Assembly: GCA_035269015.1 (NCBI GenBank)
Contig: DATFJU010000025.1
Span: forward strand, 1-60,403
Length of the DNA stretch: 60,403 bases
Direction: 5' to 3'
Origin: JAIPJO01 sp035269015
GTDB taxonomy: Bacteria; Patescibacteriota; Patescibacteriia; Patescibacteriales; UBA12465
Part shown: one piece after another, positions 8,426 to 17,100 of the stretch
Numbering within the stretch: the first letter of the stretch is position 1
Layout of the letters: every line of letters begins with the position of its first letter
Made by a program: the position numbers and the translations under genes
The notes under the pieces: generated by a model
What the model was told of the DNA's origin: nothing
Database searches by the model: none
Seen by the model: only the letters and a program-made list of their open reading frames with translations

Positions 8426-9845
8426 AATATTGCTTTTTAATTTTTTTATCTTCTTTTATATTTTCTTGTTCAATTGAGTCCTTAGCTTGTTTTCTTAAAT
8501 CTTGTAAATTATCTTTTTGTAATTCTTTAGCTCTTTTTAATAATAACTCATGTTCATTTAGTTTAGGATCTTCAATTACTTCTGCTAATAGAACCTCAAG
8601 TATTGCTCCTATTTTAGGACTTGGCTCTATTTTTAATTCTTTAATTAAATCATTACCATTTATATTTAGACTTTTTACTGACACAGGATCATGTTGAACC
8701 TTTTCCATCATATATTCCAAATGTCTAAGTTTATATGGCTTAGCTTTAGGAGTGCCTGAACCCAGTCTATCTGCTATTCGTAAATCAATTAAATCTTTAA
8801 TATTTTCTTTACCAACTTTTTTTATTAATCTTCTAACAGAGCTAGCAGTAACCTCACCTACATTATAATAAAACATGTGGTTTTTTACCAAATTAACAAT
8901 CTTCTCCCTATCTTCATTTTTAAATTTTAAGCGTTTTAAAATTTTATCTGTCATTTTAGCTCCAATATATTCATGATTATAAAAAGTTGCTTCACCTTTA
9001 ATAATCCTTTTAGATTTTGGTTTACCTATATCATGAAGTAAGGCTGCTAATTTAACCCTCCAATCAAGACTAGGGCAAGTAGCTAAAGCTCTCCAGCTAT
9101 GCTCAAAAACAGTATAAATATGATGATGGTTTTGACTAACATTTACTCCAGCTTCCAATTCAGGTAAAATATACTGCAATATTTTATTATCATGCAATCT
9201 TTTAATAGCTAAATGACCATTGTCTGTTTTTAACATTTTAATTAACTCATCTCTAATCCTTTCTTGAGAAACAAATTTAACTGAACCTGCCATTTTAAGA
9301 ATAGCTCTTTCAGTTTTATTCTCAATACCAAAATCAAGTTGAGCTGACAATCTAATAGCTCTAAGTAATCTCAAAGCATCTTCTTTAAAGCGCTCTATTG
9401 GCTCTCCTACGGCTCTTATTATCTCCTTATTAATATCCTTTAAACCTCCAAATAGATCAATTATCTCTTCTTCTCTATCCATAGCTAGGGCGTTAATGGT
9501 AAAGTCTCTGCGCTCTAAATCTTTTTCTAGATCATTTTCAAACTTAACTTCATCAGGTCTGCGATTATCACTATAACCTTGTTCACTACGATAAGTAGTA
9601 ATTTCTAAAACATCAATTAATTCTTCCTTTTCTTTAATTGGTACTAAAACAGTACCAAAATCATTTTCATATTTAGCATCATCAAACACTTTCATTATTT
9701 CTTCAGGGGTAGCACTGGTCGTAATATCCCAATCATTGGGAATCTTTTTCATCAATATATCACGCACACAACCACCAACTACATAAGCTTCAAAATTAGC
9801 ATTATTTAATTTTTCTAAGGTTGTTTTTATATATAAGGGAAACAT
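8418..9845 (-). CDS. cca: CCA tRNA nucleotidyltransferase with HD domain
   Basis: Adds or repairs the 3' CCA end of tRNAs from CTP and ATP. The protein has 475 residues. Seen: nucleotidyltransferase head YVVGGCVRDILMKKIPNDWD with the metal-binding DWD; RRDFTINALA; LRAIRLSAQLDF; and the B/A-type motifs RRPDEV. A C-terminal HD phosphohydrolase domain follows, HHHIYTVFEHSW with LLHDIGKP. The two tRNA genes in this window do not encode CCA, so this activity should be essential here. It lies 4 bp after hydA and overlaps the cyclophilin gene, in the middle of the gap-hyd-isc unit. The C-terminal 50 residues are charged and low in complexity. Confidence 0.94.
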   Translation of the reverse strand: MFPLYIKTTLEKLNNANFEAYVVGGCVRDILMKKIPNDWDITTSATPEEIMKVFDDAKYENDFGTVLVPIKEKEELIDVLEITTYRSEQGYSDNRRPDEVKFENDLEKDLERRDFTINALAMDREEEIIDLFGGLKDINKEIIRAVGEPIERFKEDALRLLRAIRLSAQLDFGIENKTERAILKMAGSVKFVSQERIRDELIKMLKTDNGHLAIKRLHDNKILQYILPELEAGVNVSQNHHHIYTVFEHSWRALATCPSLDWRVKLAALLHDIGKPKSKRIIKGEATFYNHEYIGAKMTDKILKRLKFKNEDREKIVNLVKNHMFYYNVGEVTASSVRRLIKKVGKENIKDLIDLRIADRLGSGTPKAKPYKLRHLEYMMEKVQHDPVSVKSLNINGNDLIKELKIEPSPKIGAILEVLLAEVIEDPKLNEHELLLKRAKELQKDNLQDLRKQAKDSIEQENIKEDKKIKKQYYV

Positions 9846-9849
9846 AATT

Positions 9850-11577
9850 TTATTTATTTTTTTTACTATAAGTAGTATGCAATATCTGTTTATCTATTTT
9901 TTGACTTTCTAAATAATGAAGGGCTTTTAAGGCGTATGTATTCTCGTGAGCTTTTCTAAGTTTCTTTTTTGAATCTATACTATATAAAGCTTTCATTCTA
10001 GCAAGTCTAATATCTGAATTTGTGGGAATAGGTTGGCCTCCACCACCAATACATCCACCCGGACAAGTCATTACTTCAATATAATCATATTTATCTATCT
10101 GGTCAACTATTTTTTGAAAATTAGCTAACCCATTAACAATAGCAACATTTAATTTTCTGTTTTTTATCTTTATACTAGCTTCTTTTAAGCCCTCCATACC
10201 ACGATATTCTTTAAAATCAATTTTAGGTAATTTCTTGTTTTCCAGTATATGTAAGGCTGTACGAATAGCTGATTCCATCACACCACCACTAGCTCCATAA
10301 ATAGCACCCGCACCTGAGTGCTCAGATAACATATTGTTCATTTTTGAATTTTTAAGAGCATTAAACTTAATCTTATTTTTAGCAATTAAAAAAGCTGTCT
10401 CTCTAGTTGTTAAAACAAAATCAATTAAATCTTTATCTTTATACCTTAACTCTTTTCTAGTGGCCTCATATTTTTTAGCTGTACAAGGCATAATTGAAAC
10501 AACTTTTATTTTATCTGCTGAAATATTATTTCTTTTTGCAAAATATGTTTTTACGAGTCCTGCCGTATGCATCTGTGGAGAACGTGAAGAAGTTAAATTC
10601 TTAATTAATTCAGGTTGATAATATTCTACATACCTAACCCAAGCTGGACAACAAGAAGTTAACAGCGGTAATGGTTTTTTATTTTTAATTCTATCAATTA
10701 ATTCTTGTGCCTCTACAATGGTAGTGATATCAGCGCCAAAATTAACATCTATTACTGCGTCAAAACCTAATTTTTTTAAAGCTGTAACCAGTTTACCTGT
10801 AACTACAGTACCTGGTTTGAGACCAAACTCCTCACCAATGCTTACCCTAACTGAAGGAGCAATTTGAGCTACTAAAATTTCATCTTTGCTTTTATTTTTT
10901 AAAGCTAACTCTAATTCATTTATCTGATCTTGTTCTTGGGCTGCACCCACAGGACAATGAAGTGCACATTGACCACAATATATACAGACGAAACCTTTTT
11001 TCTTAGCAGCTAAACCACTTAATTTATCTTCAGTTTTTGGAACAATTTCCTGATTTATACCTCTTCCTTTTAACTCCAGATGTTTAATACCACTAAGTAA
11101 CTGACAAGCATCTAGACAGGATCTGCAATCAATACATTGACTACCATCTATCTCCACTGCATTACCGAACTTATATGTTTTACGCTCTGTTTTTCTTTTA
11201 GGAAATTCAGTTACATCTATTTTATATTTCTTAACTAACTTAAGTAGCTGACAATCAATACTATTTACACAAGTATTACATTTATTTACATGTTCAGCAT
11301 ACAATAACTCAAGGTTTAAATTTCTTGACTTAGCTACCCTAGCAGTGTTAGTTTTAATTTCCATATCTGGCCTTGCTTTAACAGAACAAGCTCTAACTAA
11401 TTTCTTAAAACCTTTAATTTCAACTAAACATAAACCACAATTACCTTTAACCGGTAAGTCAGGGTGATAACATAAAGAAGGGATATCAATCTTGTTTTTT
11501 CTTGCTATATTTAAAATTGACTCTTCCCCATTTGTTAAAATCTTTTTATTATTAATTTTGATATAAAATTTCTTCAT
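9850..11577 (-). CDS. hydA: [FeFe] hydrogenase catalytic subunit
   Basis: H2-evolving or H2-oxidising iron hydrogenase, 575 residues, about the size of the four-cluster Clostridium pasteurianum enzyme CpI. Domains in order: plant-type [2Fe-2S] domain with LCYHPDLPVKGNCGLC (about residues 1-75); His-ligated [4Fe-4S] in HVNKCNTCVNSIDC (about 95-108); two [4Fe-4S] sites CIDCRSCLDAC and CIYCGQCALHCPVG (about 148-212); then the H-cluster domain with all three signatures intact: L1 LTSCCPAWVRY, L2 MPCTAKKYE, L3 TCPGGCIGGGGQP. The small C-terminal domain follows. It is 2 bp downstream of hydB. Maturases HydE, HydF and HydG are not in this window. No inactivating change is visible. Confidence 0.96.
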   Translation of the reverse strand: MKKFYIKINNKKILTNGEESILNIARKNKIDIPSLCYHPDLPVKGNCGLCLVEIKGFKKLVRACSVKARPDMEIKTNTARVAKSRNLNLELLYAEHVNKCNTCVNSIDCQLLKLVKKYKIDVTEFPKRKTERKTYKFGNAVEIDGSQCIDCRSCLDACQLLSGIKHLELKGRGINQEIVPKTEDKLSGLAAKKKGFVCIYCGQCALHCPVGAAQEQDQINELELALKNKSKDEILVAQIAPSVRVSIGEEFGLKPGTVVTGKLVTALKKLGFDAVIDVNFGADITTIVEAQELIDRIKNKKPLPLLTSCCPAWVRYVEYYQPELIKNLTSSRSPQMHTAGLVKTYFAKRNNISADKIKVVSIMPCTAKKYEATRKELRYKDKDLIDFVLTTRETAFLIAKNKIKFNALKNSKMNNMLSEHSGAGAIYGASGGVMESAIRTALHILENKKLPKIDFKEYRGMEGLKEASIKIKNRKLNVAIVNGLANFQKIVDQIDKYDYIEVMTCPGGCIGGGGQPIPTNSDIRLARMKALYSIDSKKKLRKAHENTYALKALHYLESQKIDKQILHTTYSKKNK

Positions 11578-11579
11578 AT

Positions 11580-12572
11580 TTAAAGTTTTGGTTTAAAATC
11601 AGGGTTAACATTTTTAATATATGATTTAACAGGTGTTGCTAATGATGACCCCAGTGCACAAAATGAACTGTCTTCTAAGTTATCAATTAATTCTAAAAAG
11701 TGAGACCAATTCATTTTTTCACCACTAAACATTTCTTTTAACCTATAAGTACCCTCCCTGCACGGAGTACACTTACCACACGAGTTATTAAAATAGAAAT
11801 AAATTAAATTTTTTATTAATTTAAAATCAGAGTTATTTTTGTAACTATAAATAGTAATAGCACCACAACCTGAAGCTTGTTTTTTTAACTGTGATGAATT
11901 TATTATTTCTCCACTAGCTTGTCCGCCATGCTGAACAAAAAATTTGAACAATGGGAAATTATTAGTTTCTTCTAATATTCTAGCAATAGTATAATTAGCT
12001 GGTAAATTATATACACCTGGGTTTTTAACTTCTCCATTTATAGTATAGAATCTATTTCCTTTAAATTTACCATGATAAACTAAATAAATATTATAAATAG
12101 TTTCTATATTATGTATTAAAGTTGGACTTTCCTTATATCCACTCTCTGTAGGAAAAGGTGGTCTAATTCTAGGTTCACTACGCTTATTTTCTAATATATT
12201 TAACATTGTGCTCTCTTCTCCAGCTACATAACCGGCATTTTTAGACTTGTATACAATTTCTATATTAGTATTATATATATATTTTTTTATTTTTTCACCA
12301 TACTTTTTGTAATCATGATTTAAAAATAATATACATTTTTTTGCTTTAATATAATTTAAAACAAGCTCTATACCAGCAACTAACTCTTTAGTATGGTGTT
12401 TTATAATATACTCATCTTTTTTTACACCCGGCTCTCCTTCAGCACCATTAATAATTAAATACTTCTCCTTCCCTTTTTCTTTTAAAACTAATTTCCATTT
12501 ATTATACACAGAAAAACCAGCACCTCCTCTACCTTTTAAATCATGTTTTTTTATTTTTTCAAGTAAGTCCAT
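11580..12572 (-). CDS. hydB: NuoF-like diaphorase subunit of the hydrogenase
   Basis: NADH-binding flavoprotein expected to pass electrons between NAD(H) and HydA. The 330 residues correspond to the NuoF core only: FMN/NADH-binding LKGRGGAGFSVYNKW (about residues 11-25) and INGAEGEPGVKKDEY (about 41-55), the SLBB region, and the C-terminal [4Fe-4S] site SCGKCTPCREGTYRLKEM with the fourth Cys in SSFCALG. Compared with HydB of trimeric bifurcating hydrogenases (around 550-620 residues) both the N-terminal thioredoxin-like [2Fe-2S] domain and the C-terminal 2[4Fe-4S] ferredoxin are missing. No NuoE/HydC gene is nearby. It sits 3 bp after gap and 2 bp before hydA. Confidence 0.9.
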   Translation of the reverse strand: MDLLEKIKKHDLKGRGGAGFSVYNKWKLVLKEKGKEKYLIINGAEGEPGVKKDEYIIKHHTKELVAGIELVLNYIKAKKCILFLNHDYKKYGEKIKKYIYNTNIEIVYKSKNAGYVAGEESTMLNILENKRSEPRIRPPFPTESGYKESPTLIHNIETIYNIYLVYHGKFKGNRFYTINGEVKNPGVYNLPANYTIARILEETNNFPLFKFFVQHGGQASGEIINSSQLKKQASGCGAITIYSYKNNSDFKLIKNLIYFYFNNSCGKCTPCREGTYRLKEMFSGEKMNWSHFLELIDNLEDSSFCALGSSLATPVKSYIKNVNPDFKPKL

Positions 12573-12575
12573 ACT

Positions 12576-13598
12576 TTAAAGATATTTTCTTGAAATAAGA
12601 GCACTAAGATCAACCAAGCGATTACTATAACCCCACTCATTATCATACCAAGCTACAACTTTTAACAAATCACCATCCATTAAGGAAATAAATTCTAGAT
12701 CAACTATAGAACTGTATGAACTACCAACAATATCACTAGAAACAATTGGGTCCGTACTAGCTTGCAAAATACCTTTGAATTTCTTTAATTTTGATGCTGA
12801 AATAAAAGCTTTTTTTACTTTTTCAATATCTGTTTTTTTCTTTAAGACAAAAGTAGCATCTACAATTGAACCAACAAGAATTGGTACCCTCATAGCCATA
12901 CCATCTAACTTATTATTTAAAGATTTAATTACTAAACCGGTAGCCTTGGCTGCACCTGTGCTAGTAGGAACAATGTTAATAGCTCCAGCCCTACCTCTTC
13001 TTAAGTCTTTATGAGGACCATCGACTAAAGATTGACTAGCTGTATAAGCATGAATTGTAGTCATTAAGCTTTTCTTAACACCAAATTTAGAACGAACAAC
13101 TTCCGCCATTGGCGCTAAGCAATTAGTAGTGCAAGAAGCGCATGACAATATATCATCAGATTTAGTTATATCTTTATCATTAACACCCAAAACAACAGTC
13201 TTTATAGCTTTAATGTCTTTTGTAGGTGCAGAAATTATTACCTTTTTAGCTCCAGCACTTAAGTGCTTACCAGCACTCTTTTTATCTTTAAATATACCAG
13301 TGCATTCTAAAACTATATCTACTTTTAAATCTTTCCAAGGAAGATTTTCAGGATCTGTTTCATTAAATATTTTATATTTTTTACCTGCAACCTTAAGACT
13401 ACCAGCTAATTCTTTTATTTCCTTGTTGTATTTACCATAAGCACTATCATATTTCAAAAGGTAAGCTAAAGTTTTAATATCAGTTAAATCATTAATTGCT
13501 ACTACTTCTAAATTAGGATAATCATTTAAAATTATTTTGAAGGCAGCTCTACCAATTCTGCCAAAACCATTAATGGCTATTTTAGTTTTTTTAGACAT
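12576..13598 (-). CDS. gap: Glyceraldehyde-3-phosphate dehydrogenase, NAD type
   Basis: Glycolytic oxidation of glyceraldehyde-3-phosphate to 1,3-bisphosphoglycerate with NAD reduction. The protein has 340 residues. Seen: AINGFGRIGRAAFK dinucleotide fold; Asp in AINDLTD, which favours NAD over NADP; catalytic Cys in SCASCTTNCLAPMAEV; the catalytic His in TTIHAYTASQ; RRGRAGAINIVPTSTGAA; and WYDNEWGYSNRLVDL near the end. It is the first gene of a seven-gene unit, 3 bp ahead of hydB, so its NADH product and the NADH-linked hydrogenase would be co-expressed. Start at 13598; no Shine-Dalgarno. Confidence 0.97.
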   Translation of the reverse strand: MSKKTKIAINGFGRIGRAAFKIILNDYPNLEVVAINDLTDIKTLAYLLKYDSAYGKYNKEIKELAGSLKVAGKKYKIFNETDPENLPWKDLKVDIVLECTGIFKDKKSAGKHLSAGAKKVIISAPTKDIKAIKTVVLGVNDKDITKSDDILSCASCTTNCLAPMAEVVRSKFGVKKSLMTTIHAYTASQSLVDGPHKDLRRGRAGAINIVPTSTGAAKATGLVIKSLNNKLDGMAMRVPILVGSIVDATFVLKKKTDIEKVKKAFISASKLKKFKGILQASTDPIVSSDIVGSSYSSIVDLEFISLMDGDLLKVVAWYDNEWGYSNRLVDLSALISRKYL

Positions 13599-13693
13599 AC
13601 GAGTAAAAAGTTAAGTTTTTATATTTTAATAATAACATATTTTTACTATTTAGAAAAATAACATTACTTGATGTTCTTGCTGTTTTATAAAAC

Positions 13694-13720
13694 AAAAAAA
13701 CCGATAAAATCGGTTTTTTT
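13694..13720 (-). terminator. Intrinsic terminator after ricT
   Basis: AAAAAAACCGAT-AAA-ATCGGTTTTTTT. On the minus strand it ends the rpsB-tsf-ricT unit and separates it from gap; the stem also has a T-run on the other strand. Confidence 0.9.
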
Positions 13721-13763
13721 ATTATTTATACTTCTTATTACAGTCTATTTTTTCTTTTTTTCT

Positions 13764-14633
13764 TTATTCTTCTTTTTTCTTTTTATTTCTATTTAAATCA
13801 ACCTCAGTAATTGTTCTCTCGTAGCCGTTACCATTATTTTTTACCTTAAATTCCACGTCAACGCTTTGTTTTAATATATGTTGACCTATTACTGTCCCCT
13901 TTTGTCCATCTACAGTAACTCTAGTACCAATAGCTGGCATTTTTTTAGCTAGACTCTTATAACAATCTTGTTCATAAGAAAGACAACACATCAAACGATT
14001 ACACATACCCGATAATCTATCACTACCTCTATGTGCTACTTGCTGACATTCAGCCATATCTGAAGTAATTGATGAAAATTTATCAATAAAGCGTTTACAA
14101 CAAAGAGGTAAACCACAAGGACCAAAATCTCCACTTACTCTAGCCTCATCTCTAGTTCCAATTTGAGTTAATCTAATGTTACCATTAAAATAAGCTGTTA
14201 AATCTCTAACCAAATCTCTAAAATCAACCCTACCTTCAGATATAAAAGCAAAATTTAAACGTTTACCAGTTAAAGAAAAATGTACATCAACTAACTTCAT
14301 TGGTAACTTATGTTTATCAATTCTCTCTTTACAATACTTTAAAGCTTTTAATTTCTCTTCTCTGTCAGGCAATTTATCATAATCATCATTAGTGGCTAAT
14401 CTAAGAACTGATTTAATAGTTCTATCTTCATTATCTTTGTCACTCTCCTTATTGTCTTCTTCACTTGATTCAGGTTTAAAACTATCTTTTAGAAGTTCAT
14501 GAACAACACCTATATCTCTACCTAATTCAGTATCAACAATCACATGATCACCAACTTTTAAATCTAAATCATTGTCTAAGAAATCATAATCTTTCTCCCA
14601 AGAAGCAAATTTTATTTTAACAATTTTTGACAT
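13764..14633 (-). CDS. ricT: PSP1/RicT-like protein
   Basis: Member of the PSP1 family (YaaT/RicT in Bacillus, where it acts with YlbF and YmcA on RNase Y and carries Fe-S clusters). The protein has 289 residues. Seen: N-terminal domain starting KIVKIKFASWEKDYDF; an acidic insertion near residues 50-68 (ESSEEDNKESDKDNEDR); then the Cys-rich core with FGPCGLPLCC, MAECQQ and SGMCNRLMCCLSYEQDCY, and a basic C-terminal tail. No YlbF or YmcA partner is present here. Gene order rpsB-tsf-ricT, 55 bp after tsf, suggests co-transcription with translation genes. Family assignment is firm; the role in this organism is inference. Confidence 0.92.
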   Translation of the reverse strand: MSKIVKIKFASWEKDYDFLDNDLDLKVGDHVIVDTELGRDIGVVHELLKDSFKPESSEEDNKESDKDNEDRTIKSVLRLATNDDYDKLPDREEKLKALKYCKERIDKHKLPMKLVDVHFSLTGKRLNFAFISEGRVDFRDLVRDLTAYFNGNIRLTQIGTRDEARVSGDFGPCGLPLCCKRFIDKFSSITSDMAECQQVAHRGSDRLSGMCNRLMCCLSYEQDCYKSLAKKMPAIGTRVTVDGQKGTVIGQHILKQSVDVEFKVKNNGNGYERTITEVDLNRNKKKKEE

Positions 14634-14688
14634 ATTTAAAATTATCTCGAACCAAGATATTGATTACTCAGTAAAATAAGGTATTTTA

Positions 14689-15486
14689 TTATGATAAGCT
14701 GTAACGAATAAAGTTGGTAACTTTAGCATCACCTAAAATATCTTCTACTTTTTTATTTTCGTCTTTAATAAACTCTTGTTTTACCAAACAAACTTCAGAA
14801 TAATACTTATTAATTTTTCCTTCTAAAATCTTATCAATAATATTTTCCGGTTTGCCTTCTTTAAGAAGTTGCTCTTTATATATTTCCTTTTCTTTACTTA
14901 TCTCTTCTTCTGGCACATCTTCAGGTTTAATATATTTAGGGTTTAAAGCAGTGATATGCATAGCAATATCAGAAGCTACTTCTTCCATACCTTCTTTATC
15001 TAAAGATAAAATAATACCCATTTTTCCACCCATGTGAATATAAGCAGAAACAGTTTCACCACTTAGCTTATCATATCTACCTAAAACAATCTTTTCTCCA
15101 ATAACACCACTTAAAGCATCAATAGCTTCATTTACATTAGTTTCTTCAAAGTCTAATGCTAATAATTCTTCTTTAGTATCTACCTTTTTTTCTTGTGCTA
15201 AATTCATTAACTTATCAGCAAATTCTTGAAACTGTTCATTTCTAGCCACAAAATCAGTTTCAGAATTTAACTCTAGAATATAAGCAGTCTTTTTATCTTC
15301 ACTAATACCCGCTTTAATTATTCCTTCTAAAGCTTCCCTGTCCATTCTTTTAGAAGCTTTTGATATGCCTTTTTTTCTAAGAATCTCCACAGCTTTACCT
15401 AAATCACCCTCAGCCTCTTTCAAGGCTTTTTGACAATCAACAATACCTGCGCCGGTTTGTTCACGTAATTTTTTTAAAGTTTCCAT
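14689..15486 (-). CDS. tsf: Elongation factor Ts
   Basis: Guanine-nucleotide exchange factor for EF-Tu. The protein has 265 residues, close to the usual length for the version with one full and one partial core subdomain. Seen: N-terminal UBA-like domain METLKKLREQTGAGIVDCQKALKEAEGD, then KASKRMDREALEGII, and the conserved core NSETDFVARNEQFQEFA; later ALNPKYIKPEDVPEE and LLKEGKPENIIDKILEGKINKYYSE. Located 14 bp downstream of rpsB, the standard bacterial pair. pyrH and frr, often next in other bacteria, are replaced by ricT. Confidence 0.98.
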   Translation of the reverse strand: METLKKLREQTGAGIVDCQKALKEAEGDLGKAVEILRKKGISKASKRMDREALEGIIKAGISEDKKTAYILELNSETDFVARNEQFQEFADKLMNLAQEKKVDTKEELLALDFEETNVNEAIDALSGVIGEKIVLGRYDKLSGETVSAYIHMGGKMGIILSLDKEGMEEVASDIAMHITALNPKYIKPEDVPEEEISKEKEIYKEQLLKEGKPENIIDKILEGKINKYYSEVCLVKQEFIKDENKKVEDILGDAKVTNFIRYSLS

Positions 15487-15500
15487 ATGTATAAGCTTAA

Positions 15501-16187
15501 TTATTTTTTATTTACATCTTTTAAATTTTCCTTAATAGTCTCTAATATTAATTTAACAGCTTTAGTAGCATCATCATTACAAGCTATAGGATAATTTACT
15601 AACTCAGGATTAACATTAGTGTCACAAATTGCAATAATAGGAATATTTTTCTTTCTAGCTTCAGTAACAGCTGTCTCTTCTTCCCTAATATCCCAAACAA
15701 ATAATGCGTCAGGTAATTTCCTTAATGAACTAAGTCCTCCGAGTTTGCTTTCCATCTTTGCGATCTCTCTTTCAAAATCAAGTCTTTCTTTCTTAGTATA
15801 TTTATCTAACTTACCAGATTCTTGTTGTTCTTTAAGATCTAAAAATCTTTTAATTGATTTCTTCACTACTGGAAAATTAGTTAAAAAGCCTCCTAACCAT
15901 TTTTCTACAACATAAGGCATGTTAATTTCTTGAGCAACTTCTTTCATCGGATTTTGTACTTGTTTTTTAGTACCGACAAATAATATTGACTTATTTTCTT
16001 GCACTAAATTTTGCATGAATTCAATTGCATTTTTAAGCTGTTCTTGGCTCTTTTCTAGATCAATAATATAAATATTATTTCTTTTGCCAAAAATAAACGG
16101 CTCCATTTTTGGATGCCAACGGCTTGTTCTGTGCCCAAAGTGCATACCAGCCTTGAGCATCTCTTCTAATGATGGTAATTTTGTCAT
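15501..16187 (-). CDS. rpsB: 30S ribosomal protein S2
   Basis: Protein uS2 of the small subunit. The protein has 228 residues. Seen: MTKLPSLEEMLKAGMHFGHRTSRWHPKMEPFIFG, the family N-terminus; IYIIDLEKSQEQL; FVGTKKQVQ; WLGGFLTNFPVVKKS; LPDALFVWD; and NIPIIAICDTNVNPELVNYPIACNDDA. It leads the rpsB-tsf-ricT unit, with a strong promoter about 120 bp upstream and a structured leader. A GGAGG lies 15 bp ahead of the ATG, too far for a normal Shine-Dalgarno. Confidence 0.98.
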   Translation of the reverse strand: MTKLPSLEEMLKAGMHFGHRTSRWHPKMEPFIFGKRNNIYIIDLEKSQEQLKNAIEFMQNLVQENKSILFVGTKKQVQNPMKEVAQEINMPYVVEKWLGGFLTNFPVVKKSIKRFLDLKEQQESGKLDKYTKKERLDFEREIAKMESKLGGLSSLRKLPDALFVWDIREEETAVTEARKKNIPIIAICDTNVNPELVNYPIACNDDATKAVKLILETIKENLKDVNKK

Positions 16188-16216
16188 AATTTTCTTTTTT
16201 ACCCTCCACCCTCAAA

Positions 16217-16233
16217 GCTTAAAGTTTTTAAGC
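16217..16233 (-). promoter_or_regulatory. Hairpin in the rpsB leader
   Basis: Perfect 7-bp stem GCTTAAA-AAC-TTTAAGC on the minus strand, about 30 nt before the rpsB ATG and just ahead of a GAGGGTGGAGGG tract. It may be part of an S2 autoregulatory leader; this is inference. Confidence 0.35.
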
Positions 16234-16287
16234 AAGAAATATTAAAGAAGGTGTGCGTGATAATTATTAATAATTTAATTAAAAAAT

Positions 16288-16299
16288 GAGGTTTCCCTC
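16288..16299 (-). promoter_or_regulatory. Short GNRA hairpin plus T-run early in the rpsB leader
   Basis: GAGG-GAAA-CCTC followed by A and six T on the minus strand, only about 10 nt into the predicted transcript. It resembles a weak attenuator or a 5'-end stabilising hairpin. Confidence 0.35.
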
Positions 16300-16308
16300 T
16301 GTAGCTAT

Positions 16309-16335
16309 ATTATAATATTATACTTCTGCTGTCAA
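16309..16335 (-). promoter_or_regulatory. sigma70-type promoter for rpsB-tsf-ricT
   Basis: Minus strand TTGACA and TATAAT, both perfect, with 15 bp between; a TAATAT two bases on would give a 17-bp spacer. Confidence 0.7.
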
Positions 16336-16402
16336 TAAAAATAACACCTAAGACAACTCTATTTTTGTCTAATTAATAGTTATTAGAAATTTCTTATGTT
16401 TT

Positions 16403-17005
16403 TTACTTATCAATATTTTCTTTAACAAAGTCCCAATTTATTAAATTATCTAAGAAAGATTGAAAGTATTCCTTTTTTCTATTTTGATAATCTAGGTAAT
16501 AGGCGTGTTCCCAAACATCAAAGCTAAGAAGTGGTTTTTGATTGTGGGCTATAGGATTATCTCCATTAGACTTAGTAGTTATCTTTATCTTTTCATCTTC
16601 TAAAATTAAAAACACCCAGCCACTACCGAAATGACTCATAGCTCTCTCAATAAACTCCTCTTTAAAATTATCTAAGTTATTAAAAGCTGCTTCAATATAT
16701 TTCATAACTTCACTATCAGGATCACCTCCACCCTTAGGACTTAAGCTTTTCCAAAAGAAATTATGATTCCATACTTGCCCAGCATTATTAAAAAGGCTTG
16801 TTTCGTTAGGATTATGAACTGTATCAACTAATATTTGCTCTAAGTTCTTACCTTTGTGCCCTGTATCAGTGTTATTGATAAACTTGTTAACTTTATCAAT
16901 ATACCCTTGATGATGTTTATCATGATGAATCTCCATGGTTTTAGCTGATATATGAGGCTCTAAAGCATCATATGTGTAATTTAGCTTAGGTAGTGTAAAT
17001 GGCAT
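16403..17005 (-). CDS. sodB: Superoxide dismutase, Fe/Mn family (Fe-like)
   Basis: Converts superoxide to oxygen and hydrogen peroxide in the cytoplasm. The protein has 200 residues. Seen: LPKLNYTYDALEPHISAKTMEIHHDKHHQGYI, with the first metal His; FNNAGQVWNHNFFW with the second His; FGSGWVFL; DVWEHAYYLDYQNRKKEY with the Asp and third His ligands. The Gln in NNAGQVWNH is placed as in iron enzymes (manganese forms have GGH there), so Fe is the better guess, though the metal cannot be fixed from sequence. It stands alone between rpsB and the unknown gene at 17146. An oxygen-defence enzyme beside oxygen-sensitive hydrogenase genes suggests exposure to some oxygen. Confidence 0.95.
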   Translation of the reverse strand: MPFTLPKLNYTYDALEPHISAKTMEIHHDKHHQGYIDKVNKFINNTDTGHKGKNLEQILVDTVHNPNETSLFNNAGQVWNHNFFWKSLSPKGGGDPDSEVMKYIEAAFNNLDNFKEEFIERAMSHFGSGWVFLILEDEKIKITTKSNGDNPIAHNQKPLLSFDVWEHAYYLDYQNRKKEYFQSFLDNLINWDFVKENIDK

Positions 17006-17100
17006 ATATTTTATTGTTAATACTTAATTATGGTTTTATATTATAGCAAAAAAACTATAAATTGTCTATATTCTAAATTATTTTTTATAATAAAAAGAAA

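Noticed and set aside
12775..13440. Two plus-strand open frames of 79 and 103 codons
   Set aside because: They are antisense to gap, with no start context or known motifs.
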